Positions 26,101 through 39,569 of a stretch of 64,000 bases of DNA are shown piece by piece (the first letter of the stretch is position 1; the number at the start of each line of letters is the position of its first letter). The translations under genes and the position numbers were made by a program. This DNA is from Chamaelirium japonicum (lineage: Eukaryota; Streptophyta; Magnoliopsida; Liliales; Melanthiaceae), in contig OX393555.1 of assembly GCA_947650365.1 (NCBI GenBank), positions 15,102,050 through 15,166,049 on the forward strand, read 5' to 3'. The notes beneath the pieces are model-generated. The model was not told the origin of the DNA. It saw nothing but the letters and a program-made list of their open reading frames with translations, and searched no databases.

Positions 26101-29100
26101 ATAGAGGAAATCAAAGGAGTATTTTTTGGCCTTGGAGCATGTTCAAGGACCAACCACATCCATTATTATAGGCACAAATCATTTCACGAATTTTGATGCC
26201 CCCACCGAACGTGGGTGTTCTCGGCAGAAAGTGCTTGGTCACCGTCTCCCTCCGGGTGCGGCCCCTTCCGATTGTGCCTCGCTCTGCATGCTCCGCTTGA
26301 GGGGGGGTGTTGAGGAAGTCCACCAGTTAGTCCCACATCATTAAAGGAGGCACCTAACGCCCGCTTAATATACCCTCTGTGGATCTCACCTTACAACCAG
26401 GGTTTTGGGGCGTGAGGGTATCTAACAAAAGTATTGCATGTCGATAACTTGTTGGCAGCTTGATCAAACTTGCACCTCCGCCAATGGTTAAGAAACGATG
26501 GATCATCTATTCCTTCGATGTGCAATGATCATGCCGTTTTGAGAGTCAATCAAAACTGAGCACCAAATAAACTGTTTTATGAATTCTATTAAATCTCTAT
26601 GGTCAGTTTTAAGGGAAAAGAGGTGAGTACACTCAGTTTCGAACCAGAAGGAAGCGGCCTTGTTGTGGAGAATCTGGAAGGAGCAAAATTCCCGAGTCTT
26701 TCTAGGAAGTCTAAATCAGTCCAGCAATCGTTTGCTAGCTATAAGTTTTCTTCAACCTATGGGCAAGTGCTTATGGTGTTCAGGTGCAGGATAGCCACCT
26801 AGGCCCTCCAGCGGCAAGGGTAGACATGGGCCTAAATTTGGGCCTCAAAAATATGTATTTGCAAGGTCCAAGCCGCCGATTGTGCGCCTCCCGATTGTGC
26901 AATAGGGACGATCTAGGAACTTCAAGCGTTGGCTTCTACGTACTCTAGCTGCTCGGCTTTTATGGGATGTTTCTTTTGGCTTCTTACAATTAGTTCGACG
27001 CTAACTAATAGCTATTTTGTTTTTGGAGTCCTCTGTCTATTTTTGAGATAATCTAACCCTGATCAGTATGGCCAAACACTTATCGATCTTACCAACCATG
27101 CTGCCATGCTGGGTCTTCTGCTTCTGCCTGACTAATACATGAGTTGGGGTTTGCCTAATTCATCATCCAAGGGAAGTAGCGTGCTCAATAAAATAAAATT
27201 TAATTTTATACGATGATGAGTTTCTCCAATGTTTCGTATCAACAATGAGAACATCAGGGTAAGTTGCTATCTGTGATGAACATTAGGCCATCTAACTGGT
27301 TTACATCTCATTGAGGGACTGAAGCCCAATATATATGTACATGTATACACACACAACCCGACCCGACTGTACATATAACCCAACCCATCTCTATACATTA
27401 ACACTCTCATGAAAATAAGCAAGTGGAATGACCAACTTATCATCCATGATATAGACATCTTAGATTATAAGTGAGAGAATGATAAAAAAAAATTACACTT
27501 ATCATCCATGATATAGACATCTTAGATTCTAAGTGAGAGAATGATCATAAGAAATTACAATTAGCATTTCGATCACGATCAAACTTAGAAGAATGTCAGT
27601 CCAAAGGTGACCGTTAATGTATGGGTCTATGTTATCTACAATCGCCAAGAACATTGAAATACTTAATATAAGTATAATAATACTATTTAGTTATTTATAT
27701 ATTTTTTGTGCATTGCGACCTTCGTCTTGCCCTTCCCAACATAATTTCTTTCTGTGTTGATATTTGGAATGTAGTTCTCTCTTAGTTTCTCTAAATTTCA
27801 CTTTTCTTCTACAACTAAACATAGCCTATATCAAATTTCTATGTTTTCCTCTGAGTTTCCCATGAAATAGGAATATTTCTTTCTTATTTTCATGCAACAT
27901 ACCATTTTTTTAGGAATCCCACTCCCAAGGCCGAATTCGAGTCGGCTTCCCCTAAATGGAAGAATAGAGAGGAATGCCTCCTAGAAAATGAAGGGGATAG
28001 CTTTGACAAGCATGAACAGTCACTTAAAAATACTTGAAGGATCCAGTCTCTCAGTGGTTTCCCCTATGGTGTTCCACACCATGGTCCTTGAATGTTCTAA
28101 ATCTGCAATTCTTGTGTTCTACTTCGGAAATTCCTCTTTCCATGATTTTTCTCTCTCTTTCATCTGACCTCTTTTTTTTTTTTGACAACCGTTATCCCAA
28201 GCAGAAGCCATGCATCGAGCACTAGGATTTCCAAATTGATTTTTCTCTATGTAGAATTTGATGAATGGATACTACAACAAATAACATATGAGCTCGCGAT
28301 TAACATGTAAAATCACAATCCATAAACCTGACGCCAAATCAATGAGACGAGGCGGAGATTGAGTTGCTTACTGATGGTGGCACAATCTTCAGATCGAGGA
28401 ACTCAACGTCGATGATGAATCTTCCGGTGTAGAGGGTATCGATAGCCCATACAAAGTCGTCGTTGTTCTTTAGCTGCTTGTCACAAATTCCTGCACATAG
28501 AGGTTTAGGTTTAGTTCAGCACACAACCACACAAAGTTTTGCAGATCCATCCTATCATTTTCTATACAGAGTTCATCATCTAATTTCCTGTCTCCTGATG
28601 CAGTTAGATAGAACTAACAATGAAATCTTGACATAAGTAAGAGATAAACAAAGTAGGTATAAATTCATTTCTCATTATTTTTTTCCCAATTAAACCATTT
28701 TACTGGCTTGTTAAGAAGCTAATGTCTATCCAACATGGAAGGAAGGAAGGAAGAAGGCGAGGGACCTGGGTGGACGAGGGTCCTGCGGTTTGGGGCGGCG
28801 GAGGAGACGAGCTTGATGATGAAGGACGCGATGGGGGGCTGCTCCCTCGTCACGCTCGACACCTCCGGGTACAGCCTCACGAACAGATGCTTATTCCTCT
28901 CCACAGTCAGATGCCTTACCATCATCAAAACCAACAGAAACTCGATTAATTCCTCAAAGAAACAATCAGAGGTTCATTCTTTCAAGCATCTCCCCCAAAA
29001 TCAGAGCTTTCCAACTTTTTCTTAGCTTTTTCTACAAAGTGAGAAAAACCCACAAGATCAAAAGTCAAAACAAGGAAGGATCGAAGAAGTAGAAGGAAAC

Positions 29101-29334
29101 CCAAATCGTTTTTGAAGTCAAAATCGGAGCTTTATGGAATTTTCCTAGTTCACTCCATAAAGGGAGGAAAACCCACAACGACCAGAGTAGGAGTGAAGTG
29201 GGTGGAGTGGGAAACCAGTTCCAGAGGCCGATCTTGAAGGGGTCGGACTTCCGGTAGGTGCAGGACGAGAGGGCGTCGATCCGCCATTGGGCGAGGCGAG
29301 GGGTGGTCTCGACCCGGTACGCGGACTCGCTCAT
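23189..29334 (-). CDS. BTB/POZ domain protein, At1g55760-like (four exons)
   Basis: Likely a substrate adaptor for a CUL3 ubiquitin ligase, acting in nucleus or cytosol; this is family inference. Exons on the minus strand: 29334-29216, 28914-28766, 28490-28372 and 23791-23189. All introns are GT-AG, phases fit (2, 1, 0) and the total is 990 nt, giving 329 aa, the length I recall for Arabidopsis At1g55760. Residues about 1-140 form the TRAF/MATH-like N-terminal half (starts MSESAYRVETTPRLAQWRID; LFVRLYPEVS; FIIDVEFLDLKI). The BTB fold is at about 165-265 (HTDITINATDGSIGAHRAVL, RSPVFRSMFSH, LLRAADKYDISDLKEAC), followed by a short BACK-like tail ending AWKGF. The reading frame is intact. Exon 4 is strongly GC-rich. 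Intron 3 (about 4.6 kb) is swollen by transposons. The start agrees with the family N-terminus. Confidence 0.92.
24795..25138 (+). mobile_element. Complete TRIM element with 110-bp LTRs
   Basis: Two 110-bp LTRs, 24795-24904 and 25029-25138, begin TGTTAACGG and end TATCTAACA; they differ at about 4 positions. The 5-bp target duplication TGGAC lies at 24790-24794 and 25139-25143. A perfect initiator-Met primer site (TGGTATCAGAGC) is at 24905-24916 and the purine tract GTGAGGAGGAG abuts the second LTR. The 124-bp interior has no coding capacity, as expected for a TRIM. It is structurally whole and fairly young. It has no 5S-like block, so it is not Cassandra. Confidence 0.95.
25204..25439. repeat. 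118-bp tandem duplication
   Basis: The block starting GGATATTATGTAGATGCATT at 25204 repeats from 25322 almost without change, including its purine-rich second half. Near-identity implies a recent event. Confidence 0.9.
25740..26140 (+). mobile_element. LINE ORF2 fragment
   Basis: The + strand reads LEKLARLTFRKSPVAKKIYK, then LWRFGLKEGDNTAYVHKSAN and ending LEDGNLAFTNHF. This matches the region just before the reverse transcriptase domain of plant L1 LINEs (family pattern KEGDxNTxFFHxxAN). Only this piece is present and it is inactive. Confidence 0.6.
26200..26428 (+). mobile_element. TRIM fragment, same family as 24795
   Basis: An LTR-like end at about 26308-26428 (TGTTGAGGAAG...GTATCTAACA) shares GTTAGTCCCACATC, CGCTTAATATAC and GGTTTTGGGGCGTGAGGGTA with the complete TRIM. 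It is preceded by the related interior (CATGCTCCGCTTGAGG). The left LTR is missing and it is older than the complete copy. Confidence 0.75.
27436..27560. repeat. Tandem duplication of about 62 bp
   Basis: ACTTATCATCCATGATATAG with the following TTAGATT and AAGTGAGAGAATGAT appears twice in a row with few differences. Confidence 0.85.
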
Positions 29335-29837
29335 CCCGGCCGACGACGACGAAGAAGCTGCTGCCGCGATCGCTGCCGTGACCTCATTGATGCAGTCGAA
29401 CAGGCCCAGCAGCTCCCCCGCCTTGCCCAGGATTGCTGCTGTTCGCTCCCCCGCCCCGAGCCCCCTTCCTCATGTACTCCGAGGATTGAGGAGACCGAAT
29501 CCTTAATGGGGGTAATCTGAAGCAAAATTAAATAGAGGGAAGGGATGGGCTCTAGGGTTTTTAGGTGAACGGATCCAGCACGCAAGCGGTGTGTGTGGAG
29601 GGGTGGGGGGGGGGGGCTTGTTGAATTGCTTCTACGACATTGGAGGCTGAGGGAAGAAGCCGAGGCTTGGGGGTTTTTTATTGTGAAAGTGAACGGAAGA
29701 GGGGGGAACGAGGAAAGTGACCGTTGGTTCTTTTATTTGCTTTCACTCCACTTCAAAATTTATTCGGTTATGAAATTACTAAAATATCCTTTCTTTTAAA
29801 GGAGCAGACCACTATTCAAAACGGAAAGATAAGGAAG
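29335..29837 (-). promoter_or_regulatory. Upstream region of the BTB gene
   Basis: The 5' leader and promoter should lie here, ahead of the start codon at 29332-29334. I could not identify a convincing TATA box. A G run sits near 29605-29617. Translated frames here are low in information. Confidence 0.4.
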
Positions 29838-30369
29838 TTTTGCCTATACCCCTCTGAAAACTAGGTTAGTTGCGTATAAGCCCCTAAAAACTTCATATTT
29901 ATATTTTGACCCATTAAAACTTGATCTTTTATACAAATCAACCCCTCAAGTTAACCAACGTTTATTTGTAAGGAATAATCCGTGTATATTCATAATTTAC
30001 CTTCACCCATCGTTATCAAATGGGCTTCAACCATGGAATTTCTTTAATATGATGTCTCAAATGATCATTTTACCCTTAAAACCAGAGCTAATCCAGCCTC
30101 ATCAGCTCTTCATTTGTCTTAATTTACAGTTTTTTTGTTTGATTCTCCGATCCCAAACAAGTGTAAAATCGTCCCAATAAAACCATCATATGAAACTACC
30201 AGTCATGCCATAAATACATCTGGAATGTTCCCGCAGACATGCAATAGTTAACCTGAGGGGTTTATTTACACAAACAATCTTGTTTTTAGGGAGCGAAATA
30301 TAAATATATAACTTGTAAGGGTTAATATGCAATTATCCTAGTTTCCTTGAGGCTACATGCAAAAATCTC
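29838..30369. mobile_element. MITE-like element with long inverted ends
   Basis: The left end (GAAGTTTTGCCTATACCCC, then AACTAGGTTAGTTGCG and CATATTTATATTTTG) is matched in inverted orientation by the right end (TATAAATATATAACTTG, AATTATCCTAGTTTCC, GGCTACATGCAAAA). The inverted repeats span about 75 bp. A target duplication was not identified. Confidence 0.6.
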
Positions 30370-30395
30370 AAAAAAAAAAAAGAAATTATCCTAGT

Positions 30396-31065
30396 ATCTA
30401 GGGCTGCAACTCATATGGGTTTGGAGGTCAACCCGAACCCAACCCATGGTGTTATATCCTTAACCCAAGCCCAACCCAACCAGGGATGGGGTTGGGGGTT
30501 GCCCAAGCCCAATCCGAGCTCAACATGGGTAACTCTGGTTAGGTCGGGTTGTTTGATGGTCAGGAAAACTACATGCAGCCGATGAAGCTGGTGCCCGATA
30601 CATCATAATAAGCCCTGATTCCTTTACATGGCTCGGACCGAAGGAAAGGGCTACAACATGTAGCTAATATCTTGAATACCCTCGGGTAGGTAATCTACTT
30701 GATCTCCACAGCTAGAATAACATTTGACCAATAGAATCATAGTCGAGACATATCTAACCGATTAAATACCCTTGGGTAGGTAACCACACGATGCGTTTGT
30801 CCGCAGTTTGCTACACGCGTCCTCAGCAGTGTGAATCTTGATATCATATGTATGTTTGTTACATTGTATAGTATATTAGAGTGTACATTATATATATATA
30901 TATATATATACAAGCTAGGTTTTGGGCTGGGTTAGGTTACCTGATTCCCCTGGGCCCTGTCCAGGAACAACCCGAATTCAGGTCGAGTTGTGGTTTTTGA
31001 ACCCAAGGCCAACCCAAGTTCGCAAAATCCCAACCCCCCGAGAAATTCGATTTGGGTTCAGACTG
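30396..31065. mobile_element. hAT-like repeat, one end seen
   Basis: TAGGGCTGCAACTCATATGG at about 30396 matches the left end of the complete element at 48366. The interior is rich in CAACCCGAACCC-type words. No matching right end was found. A TA run lies at 30891-30910. Confidence 0.4.
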
Positions 31066-31089
31066 GTCTGCCTAGGTTGAAGTACTACT

Positions 31090-31232
31090 TGTATCCTAAT
31101 GCTTAACCTCAATGTTTCCCTTCCAGGCAACTGTAGGATTGAATCACAAACTTGCATGACACTATCTGGAGTATAAATATAGTGGTGCACTTGAGGACAT
31201 AAACAAGGTCCGGTCTTTAGCGAGGAAAAAAT
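31090..31232 (+). mobile_element. SINE family S, copy 2
   Basis: An A-box-like AATGCTTAACCTC, a B-box-like AGGATTGAATCAC, then GTATAAATATAGTGGTGCAC and the tail GGTCCGGTCTTTAGCGAGG plus an A-run. These correspond word for word to the copy at 5895-6050. Confidence 0.55.
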
Positions 31233-31439
31233 ATTTTGCACTCCTACAGTTGGCAGGTTTTGAACAATGCTCTCCTTTTGCAATGGAACCTACAGGTGTC
31301 GCTCTAACCGGGACATGTATATCCTCTTCAAAAAAAAAATCATGTGAATTGCCTAGACTTCAGACTGGACTTTCGTGAGATCAAAAACCGAAACTTATGC
31401 ACCTCAACTACTTTGGTTACTCCGGGACACACTTTTGGG

Positions 31440-32070
31440 CAACCAAACATGTCCTAATATACAACTCGCAGTTTGTCGAGGGCAATCCAAACTTAAAATT
31501 AAAAAATACCTAAAAATGCCTACCTGTGCAACCCAGCTCTATTGATAAGGGCAACCCTGATGACTAGGAGAGGAGAAAGACAAATGAAGGAGGAGGGAGG
31601 AGGTGGAAGAAGAAGAGGAAAGAGGAGGAGGAGGTAGGAGGTGGTGGTGGTGGTTTGGATGGGACTGACGGAGAGGAGAAGGAGGAGGGAGGCGGACGAG
31701 CGGCAATCTACAATGGTGTTGGCGGGCAGCGTCTGACATCGCCTACGCGAGCACCGACAACAAAGGGGGGAAGGGAGAGAGCAGAAAGGGTGTGGGGTAC
31801 CTGGGTTGCCCTTGAAAACCTACGGACTGCCTTTTGTGTGCGGTTGCCTTTGTCAAATTACGGGCTGTATATAGCGGCAATTCTTATAAATTGTTCAGCA
31901 GGTATTTGTAATTATTTCTCCAAAGCCAGAATACATACCAGATTTTCTGACCAGAGTCATAGACAACTGCATAGATTACACCCAAGTATATTTATGTAAA
32001 TTCATCTTTAGTCCATAACCTAGTCATAGTGAATTATCTGCTACATAGTTTAAACTCATGCAATCAAGTA
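31440..32070. other. Unclassified, possibly related to family P
   Basis: A polypurine stretch (about 31560-31690) and a later ATTACGGGCTGTATATAGC near 31857 recall family P, but the left end was not recognised. The rest is unclassified. Confidence 0.3.
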
Positions 32071-32085
32071 GAAATCTAAGTAGTC

Positions 32086-32715
32086 TTTTGTTTTTTTTTT
32101 GGTTCATATAAGGGGAAGATTACAATCGGACCCCCAGGAGGTGTCACATGTCGGTGCAAGCAAAGGGGAAACCCGCCATGAGACGGAGACAACACCGACC
32201 GCCACCAGCCGGAACAACACAGTCCGCCACCCGACGAGACTAAACAACCTCGCCACTCCGGCGGCAAACACCCTCGCTTGTCGGTGGCACCCACCACACA
32301 CAGATGAACATAGAACCACCGCAGCTGACTGAGAAGAAGAAGAGGAAAAACAGGAAAAACAGACATTGATAAAAAAAACCAAAAAAGGAACCACCATCTC
32401 TAGCAGAATGGCCAACTGGGAGGAGCAGCAGTAGCTCACCACCCTGCTCTCGAACGGCGCCACCACCACAATTTTGGGAACCGCACCACTGGTCAGTGGA
32501 GTCAGATCTGGAAAACCACTGACGCCAACAGGGGGGCCAGGTTCATATTTGATCCTCTGGCTGCATCCGACGAGAGACTGCGCTCCGGACACCGAGAACG
32601 GGCCGTTCAGCCAGCAGAGGGTCGCCGTGCGACTCCGACGCAACGAGCTCAAAACGCCGGCCGTCGGAGAAGCACCTATTTACAAGGGGGACGAAGAGGG
32701 CCCAGATCCCACCCC
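32086..32715 (-). mobile_element. Non-autonomous retroposon with 15-bp target duplication
   Basis: Flanked by GAAATCTAAGTAGTC at 32071-32085 and 32716-32730. On the minus strand it ends CTTATATGAACC plus an A-rich tail (the T-rich stretch at 32086-32100 on +), so it moved by target-primed reverse transcription. A GC-rich frame of 182 codons spans most of it (32652 to 32104 on the minus strand) but resembles no family I know and is probably not a protein. Neither reverse transcriptase nor a tRNA-like promoter was seen. Confidence 0.8.
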
Positions 32716-32730
32716 GAAATCTAAGTAGTC

Positions 32731-33690
32731 GAATTCATGAACCATCTCATAAAACTAAACATAAGAGCATTTTGGTCTTTCCTGTCTAAAAATTACTGAT
32801 TGTTAAAAAAAAAATTAAATAACTAAAATAATCCTTTTTTTTTTTTTTGGATTATTATTCTTTTTGGAGGTGTACCGAGGGGGCAAGAAACGTATCTTTG
32901 ATACTTTTGTGGGCCCAACTCCACCAAACCGGAATCTACAAGCATCCCACCATCGCAAGAAATCTAGCACCCAATCCCTGACCCTAAAACATTATCATAC
33001 ATTGCAAAATTTATGAGGCGGGGCCCAATTTGATTGGTCTGTACTTTGTAGATGTTCCGACGGATATGGACCGTCCACTGGGTATGCGCCTCGTGATATG
33101 GGTCTAGACTCGTGTCAACCATGTGGTCTCAATTGAGGCTCGACTATGCCTAATTCATTTATTGTAGCACCAAGGGTTTTTTTTTTTGGGTTTTTTTTTT
33201 TGGGGGTTGGGGGGGGGGGGGGGGAAGGCACCAAGTGGTCAGTACATCACCTGTTAGTGTGTCGGCACAAATAGGTCAATGATCGAGGCTCACCACAAGA
33301 ACAAAAAGCAATGCTCTTGATTTTTAATAACCCCATAGGCTGGAAGCCTGGCACTAAAGCGAGAGGAAGGCCTACAGAAGTAAAGTGCATTCAAAAGTAA
33401 AGTACATTCAGAGACGCAAACACTCCAACCAACCGATCTCCAAAATAGTAAATGTACTGCATATTTCCATCCTCTTTGTAATAGGCAAGCCTTCCAGTCT
33501 GAGGGGTTATTATAAATCGGGGCATCTCCTTCGTTCTTATAGTGAGTTTCGATCCTTGGTACATATGTGCCGGCACACTAACAAGTGCTGCACTGACAAC
33601 TTTTTCTCTTCCATAAAAACATTATATAAGAATACTTTTTGAATCTAACCCGTTCTACCCCTAATTCGAATGGGTATGGAACTAGTGGAA
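32731..33690. other. Intergenic DNA with T and G homopolymers
   Basis: Poly-T tracts near 32827 and 33178-33201 and a 16-nt G run at about 33209-33224. No gene is supported. Confidence 0.45.
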
Positions 33691-33694
33691 GACT

Positions 33695-35158
33695 TAGGGG
33701 GTGTTTGGCATTCAGAATGTTTTGACTCTCAATTTCTTGCCAGGAATGTGTAATTCAAGAGCAATGTGCTAGAACAATTCTGGTTGAGAACTACGTCTGG
33801 AATGTAAAACATAAACAATACCGAAACCTGTTTCTAAGGAACAAAAACACAGAAATGTTTTCTATACAAAATTTTCTCTTTCTAGATAATATTCTCTATT
33901 TTCAATATTTTTTATAGAATATTTTCTTTCTCTAGGATATTTATCTCTAGGACTTAGTGGGCCGTCCCTGACAAAGAGATCAGTTAAGCTGAAGGACTTT
34001 AAAATACTATTGACAAAAATACCCTCCATAATATTTTACTTTTCTTTTGCCATGTCACCGAACCAGTGAACCCCCGTCGAAGCTGCTTGCTGCCACCGAA
34101 CGCCGCCGTCAGAGTTGCTCGTCACCGCCGCAAAACCAAACCTAAACCTAACCCTAAGATCTATAGGCCATGGGATGAACCGTAAACCTAGGACCCTTAA
34201 CCGAATCACTAAACCGAACATCGCCACAGCCGTCGGAGCTGCTCGTCGCCTCTGCTGCTTGTCGCCACCGTCGCCGGAGCTGCTCTAGAGAAATAGAAAA
34301 AGAAGCACGGGGGGTAATTTATCTTTGTCAGGTACCTTAGGCTAAGCGAAATTTGAGCTGGTCATGTTCACAAGATCGATCTGTTGTCAGGGATCTCTCA
34401 CACATTAACCCTATTTTCAATCTCTACAATATTCCCTCTCTAAAATTTTTTATCTCTAGATATTCTCTCTATGTTATTTTATCTCTTTAGAATATTTTAT
34501 CTCTGAAATATTTTCTTTATCTAAAATATTGTCTCTCTACAAAATTTTCTCTAAATATTTGTTTTATAATATTCTTTCTATAGAATATTTTCTCTCTAAA
34601 ATATTCTCTCCGGAATAATTCCTCCTTACAATATTCTCTCTCTAGAATATTCCCTATCTAAAACAATTTTTCTCTATACAATATTTTTATATTTTCTCTC
34701 CCTAGAAAAAATCTAGAGAGAGAAAATTTTAGAGAATGAAATTATTCTGTAGAGAGAAAATATTCTAGATGGAAAATGTTGAAGACATAGAATATTATCT
34801 AGAAAGAGAAAATGTTATAGAGAGAGAAAGTTGTAGAGAGAATTAGCTAGAGAATATTACAAAGAGAGATTGGTAGAGATGGAAAGTTGTAGAAAGAGAA
34901 AGTTATAGAAAGAGAAAATACTGTAGACGTTGAGAGAAAATTATAGAGAGAAAACATTGTAGAGAAATATTTTCCAAAGAAAACATTGGATAAAGATATA
35001 AACAAGTATCCATGGGAGTAAAAATCTATTTCACGGAACAACTTTTTGTTTTTTGTAAAATGTTGTCCTTAGAAACACCATTCCAAAAGAATACGGAACA
35101 AGATCAAACGAAGAACAATGCCAAACGATGCTCCAGAACAAAAAGTTCTATAGTGTAA
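33695..35158. mobile_element. AT-rich foldback element with a nested smaller element
   Basis: The outer parts are related in inverted orientation (GTGTTTGGCATT and TGTTTCTAAGGA on the left; AATGCCAAACGATG and CCTTAGAAACACC on the right). The interior is built from degenerate TCTCTCTAGAATATTTT words that switch to the complementary strand at about 34706-34720, so the whole forms two arms. About 33974-34381 looks like a separate insertion with ends TCCCTGACAAAGAGATC and GATCTGTTGTCAGGGA. No coding capacity. Confidence 0.6.
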
Positions 35159-35398
35159 GGGGGTGCTTGGCATCGTTTCGGACCGATTCATTTCTCTTAA
35201 AAGCTCTATATTTCAAAATCAACGGATACTATTTGTTCCAGTGGAATCAAAGATTTCGGAACGATAATTTATCACACCGTCCGTTTCTGTGCTAACAAGA
35301 ACACTGAACTATCGTATTACATTAAAAATAGTAATTGACAGGATTACCCTCTTCTTGTGGTTCAAGCAGAATAACAATTCCTCCTGCCAAACACCCCC
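35159..35398. mobile_element. Tourist-like MITE (PIF/Harbinger), 240 bp
   Basis: Ends GGGGGTGCTTGGCA and TGCCAAACACCCCC are inverted copies with one mismatch, flanked by TAA on both sides (35156-35158 and 35399-35401). The 3-bp duplication and the GGGGGTGTTTGG end are typical of Tourist-type elements. Confidence 0.85.
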
Positions 35399-35401
35399 TA
35401 A

Positions 35402-36860
35402 ATTGGCCCAAAAACATTCCACGGGAGCGAGACCAAACACCCCCTTAGTGGCCAACCTAAACCCAACCCATTTCCACCACTAATCCAAACTCTTCAAAGC
35501 AGCCTAGGTGCAAAATTAGTTTTTAATTGACGGACCAGATCTTTCTAATTGAGTGTATTATCCAGACATCCAGATGAATGGTCATGATTGCTCACGTGTT
35601 AACACGCGATCTAGTGTGTGTGGGCCCAGGGGGTGCAAAAAAATCTGCTGTTTGAGTTGATACGGAATCATTTGAATCTTGGTGGGGGCCCAGTGGTTGT
35701 TGGGTTATGGATATGGGTCACCCTTCTGACGCCACCCGACTAACCCCCCCTCAAGGTCATGTTGGTGGGCCAACGGCCCATTGGATTGCTTCCATGGATT
35801 CTTGCTTTTATTTGTCATTGTTAAACATTTTTTTATTCCACTTAATCATTGTTATTAATGTTTTATAAAAAATGAAAATGACATGCCCCCTCCCCCCCCC
35901 CCCCCCCCCCAACTTGGCTAGTTGCCTTAATGGACCATTAGCTGTCCTTGTGGTTCTTGCTAGGTGGCTGCGGTCAGCGGATGCTCGACAAGTGGCGGCG
36001 CAGGAGGTTTATCTTTGGACGATACAGGTCACTAGGTGTGTTTGGTCGTCGAAAATATTTTGTGGGAAAAGAATTCACTAGAAAGAAAAGGATAAGAAAA
36101 GAATGAAAAAAAAAATTGACTTTCTCGTTATTGATTGGTTGTTAAGAAAAAAATTGTAGAATTTAACGGAAAAATGTGTCAGCAAGAGACATCTTTCCTT
36201 TTCCATGTTTTTCTTTGGTTTTGACAAGAAAAATTTTAAGTGAAGAAGTACACAGTTATGGAACACTATTTTTCTGTAGATTCACTGTTTCTCGTAAAAA
36301 CAAGAACTGATCCAACTTGATCTAAATGGGTCGGATTGGTTTGGATATAAATAGGATGGTTCTGTAAATTTTGTGGGACCTATAAGGACCCCTGGAAACC
36401 TATAGGGATTCTAGTATTCGAGGTCAGGATATTCCCCCCCCCCCCCCCCCCCCCCCCCTTTTTTTTTGGTAATTTTGTCTTTTTTGATAATTTGTTATTT
36501 CTGATAATTTTAGGATTTCTCTTAGTATTATGTGGAATCAACTAGGTATCGAAGTTCTTTACTTGGATATTTTCTTTGTGAAAATCAATAGGCACGAGTA
36601 AGATTGTACTGGATCATTGCTCGACGTGCTAGCCTGTACACCACTCTTCAATCAGAATTCTACAAAGTATAAATATAACTCATATATAAAATATTAGTAA
36701 ACCACTAATATATAGTTAATTATAAAAAACCATATGTTAGGATTTGTGTAATGCTTAGATGTATTCCATATTTCCATGGGAGCAATAGCCTAATATATAT
36801 ACAAGTGGTGGTATGAGTTGACCATATAAGAGAGATATGCAGGCAATCAAAAAATATGAT
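35402..36860. other. Intergenic DNA with two long C runs
   Basis: C runs at about 35892-35910 (19 nt) and 36434-36458 (25 nt, followed at once by about ten T). No gene is supported. Confidence 0.5.
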
Positions 36861-37482
36861 TTAACTATCAAGATATTACAAAAGCCTGGCGGTGGGTCAC
36901 TGTTTGTTGGACCCCCGCACACCCATATCTGTTAGAGAGGTGTAGACCAAGTTTGAAGAGCAGCATCAATCCAAGCTGAACCCAAGGTGGAGCCCAGCAG
37001 TACCAAAGGAGAAGGAATGAGCAATGTAGGCTACAAGAGAGGTTGTGGACATGACCTAGGTCGTGTGCAAGATATGGATTGGCTGTGAGCACTACCTGGG
37101 CCTATAGGAATCGTTCGCACGACAACTTGAGCACGATATTCTCAGCCAAGTCGTGTGCACGACGGCGACGGAATTTCTAGATCCGGCATGTTTGTCTTAT
37201 TATCTTTTGGGAGTTCCTATATAAAGACTTCATCTAATGTTTACCCTAACTCTAATCTCTTGACTATTTTGGAAGAGGCTCGGCGGCTAGAGATCGGCTA
37301 GTGATTTATTTCCGAAATCGAGAAAGAAATCCTTCTTCATCGATTGGATATCCTTATAGAAGCTTGGTTATGATGAGATCCTTCCTTATATTGAGTGGTA
37401 TGCTCTTGTTAATTGAAGGTAGTGGAATAGGCGTGGTGGAAAGAAGAGTAGGTAAGTTTAATTTGTCGAACCTTTGTAAATC
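36861..37482 (+). mobile_element. Probable decayed LTR
   Basis: It shares repeated GTCGTGTGCACGAC-like words with the LTR pieces near 16.3 and 47.7 kb and has a promoter-like TATATAAAG near 37213. No ends or coding domains were identified. Confidence 0.3.
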
Positions 37483-38626
<1,144 letters not shown>

Positions 38627-38939
38627 TACTAGTAAAGTTATTTTTCCCTTTGTTTTTCACGTTTGAGAAGTGAAAAAAGGGTACCAGTAAATTAGAAGTG
38701 ATGTTTAAACTTCACTTGTCTTGTGACCAATACAAATGTGATCAAGTAATTTTTTAAGATTTATTGGTTTACTGATGGGAAAGCAATACAAATTCGTCCT
38801 TTGATCCTTCTTGGATTTATCTGTAAATGAAATGATGTTTATTCAACTCTCTTTCATACTTGAGCTATTTAGATGATTAAGCCCAAAGAACGCATGTTTT
38901 AGATGATTAAGCCCACATTAACTCATTATTATGTTATAA

Positions 38940-39450
38940 TCATAGTATCCATTAGGGTTGCAACTTGGGTCTGGTTGATTCGATTTTGAGCAATCTGAAA
39001 CCGAACCGAACTTGTTTGGTTCTATCTTATTAAAATCCGAACCAATCCGAATTGAGCATAGACCCGAACCGACCCGACCCACGGTAAGATCGGGGACAGA
39101 TCTCGGGGCAGTAGTTGGTCTAAAATAATAATAGGTATTGGGTTTTTACCACATGCTTACTAGAAAGTCAGAGGCCTACATTGGGTTTTAACCACATGTT
39201 GGGTTCTCTTGATAATTGGTTCAAAGTTAGAAAACAATAATGGTACCTTCTGTTCTAATGTGATGTAGCCTCCAATTGACAAATAAATGTGGACTTTGTT
39301 ACATCTGTTGTCTAAAATATACGAGTTTGGTTCTTGTTGGGTCGGGTCTACTCGAACTCCAATCCAAAATCGATCCGTATTTAGAGGTTTATAGGGTCTT
39401 TATAAACTTAAAAATCCCAAAATAAAAGTTAGCAAAAATGAGAAAAGTAT
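38940..39450. mobile_element. hAT-like repeat, one end seen
   Basis: TAGGGTTGCAACTTGGGTC at about 38952 matches the left end of the element at 48366, and the interior has ACCCGAACCGACCCG words. The right end and target duplication were not found. Confidence 0.4.
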
Positions 39451-39569
39451 GAATCGCAATGTTGACCCATCTTTTTTGGACTGGTGATGATTCTGGGCTG
39501 CTTGGTAGTTCTCTGCTATGTGTGTTGCATCAATACCTTACATCCGTCGATACGTTGGTTGCTCCTTGC

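Larger units (their letters stand above)
23792..28371 (-). other. Intron 3 of the BTB gene, 4.6 kb and transposon-filled
   Basis: Donor GTAAGC follows 28372 on the minus strand and the acceptor is ACACAG before 23791. Inside lie a MITE with a nested TRIM (24505-25634), a LINE fragment, a TRIM fragment and a tandem duplication at 27436-27560. The stretches 23880-24500 and 26430-28371 otherwise show nothing recognisable. Confidence 0.85.

Noticed and set aside
32104-32652. 182-codon gene on the minus strand
   Set aside because: It fills a retroposon bounded by target duplications, has no homology I recognise and no domain; its openness follows from high GC.
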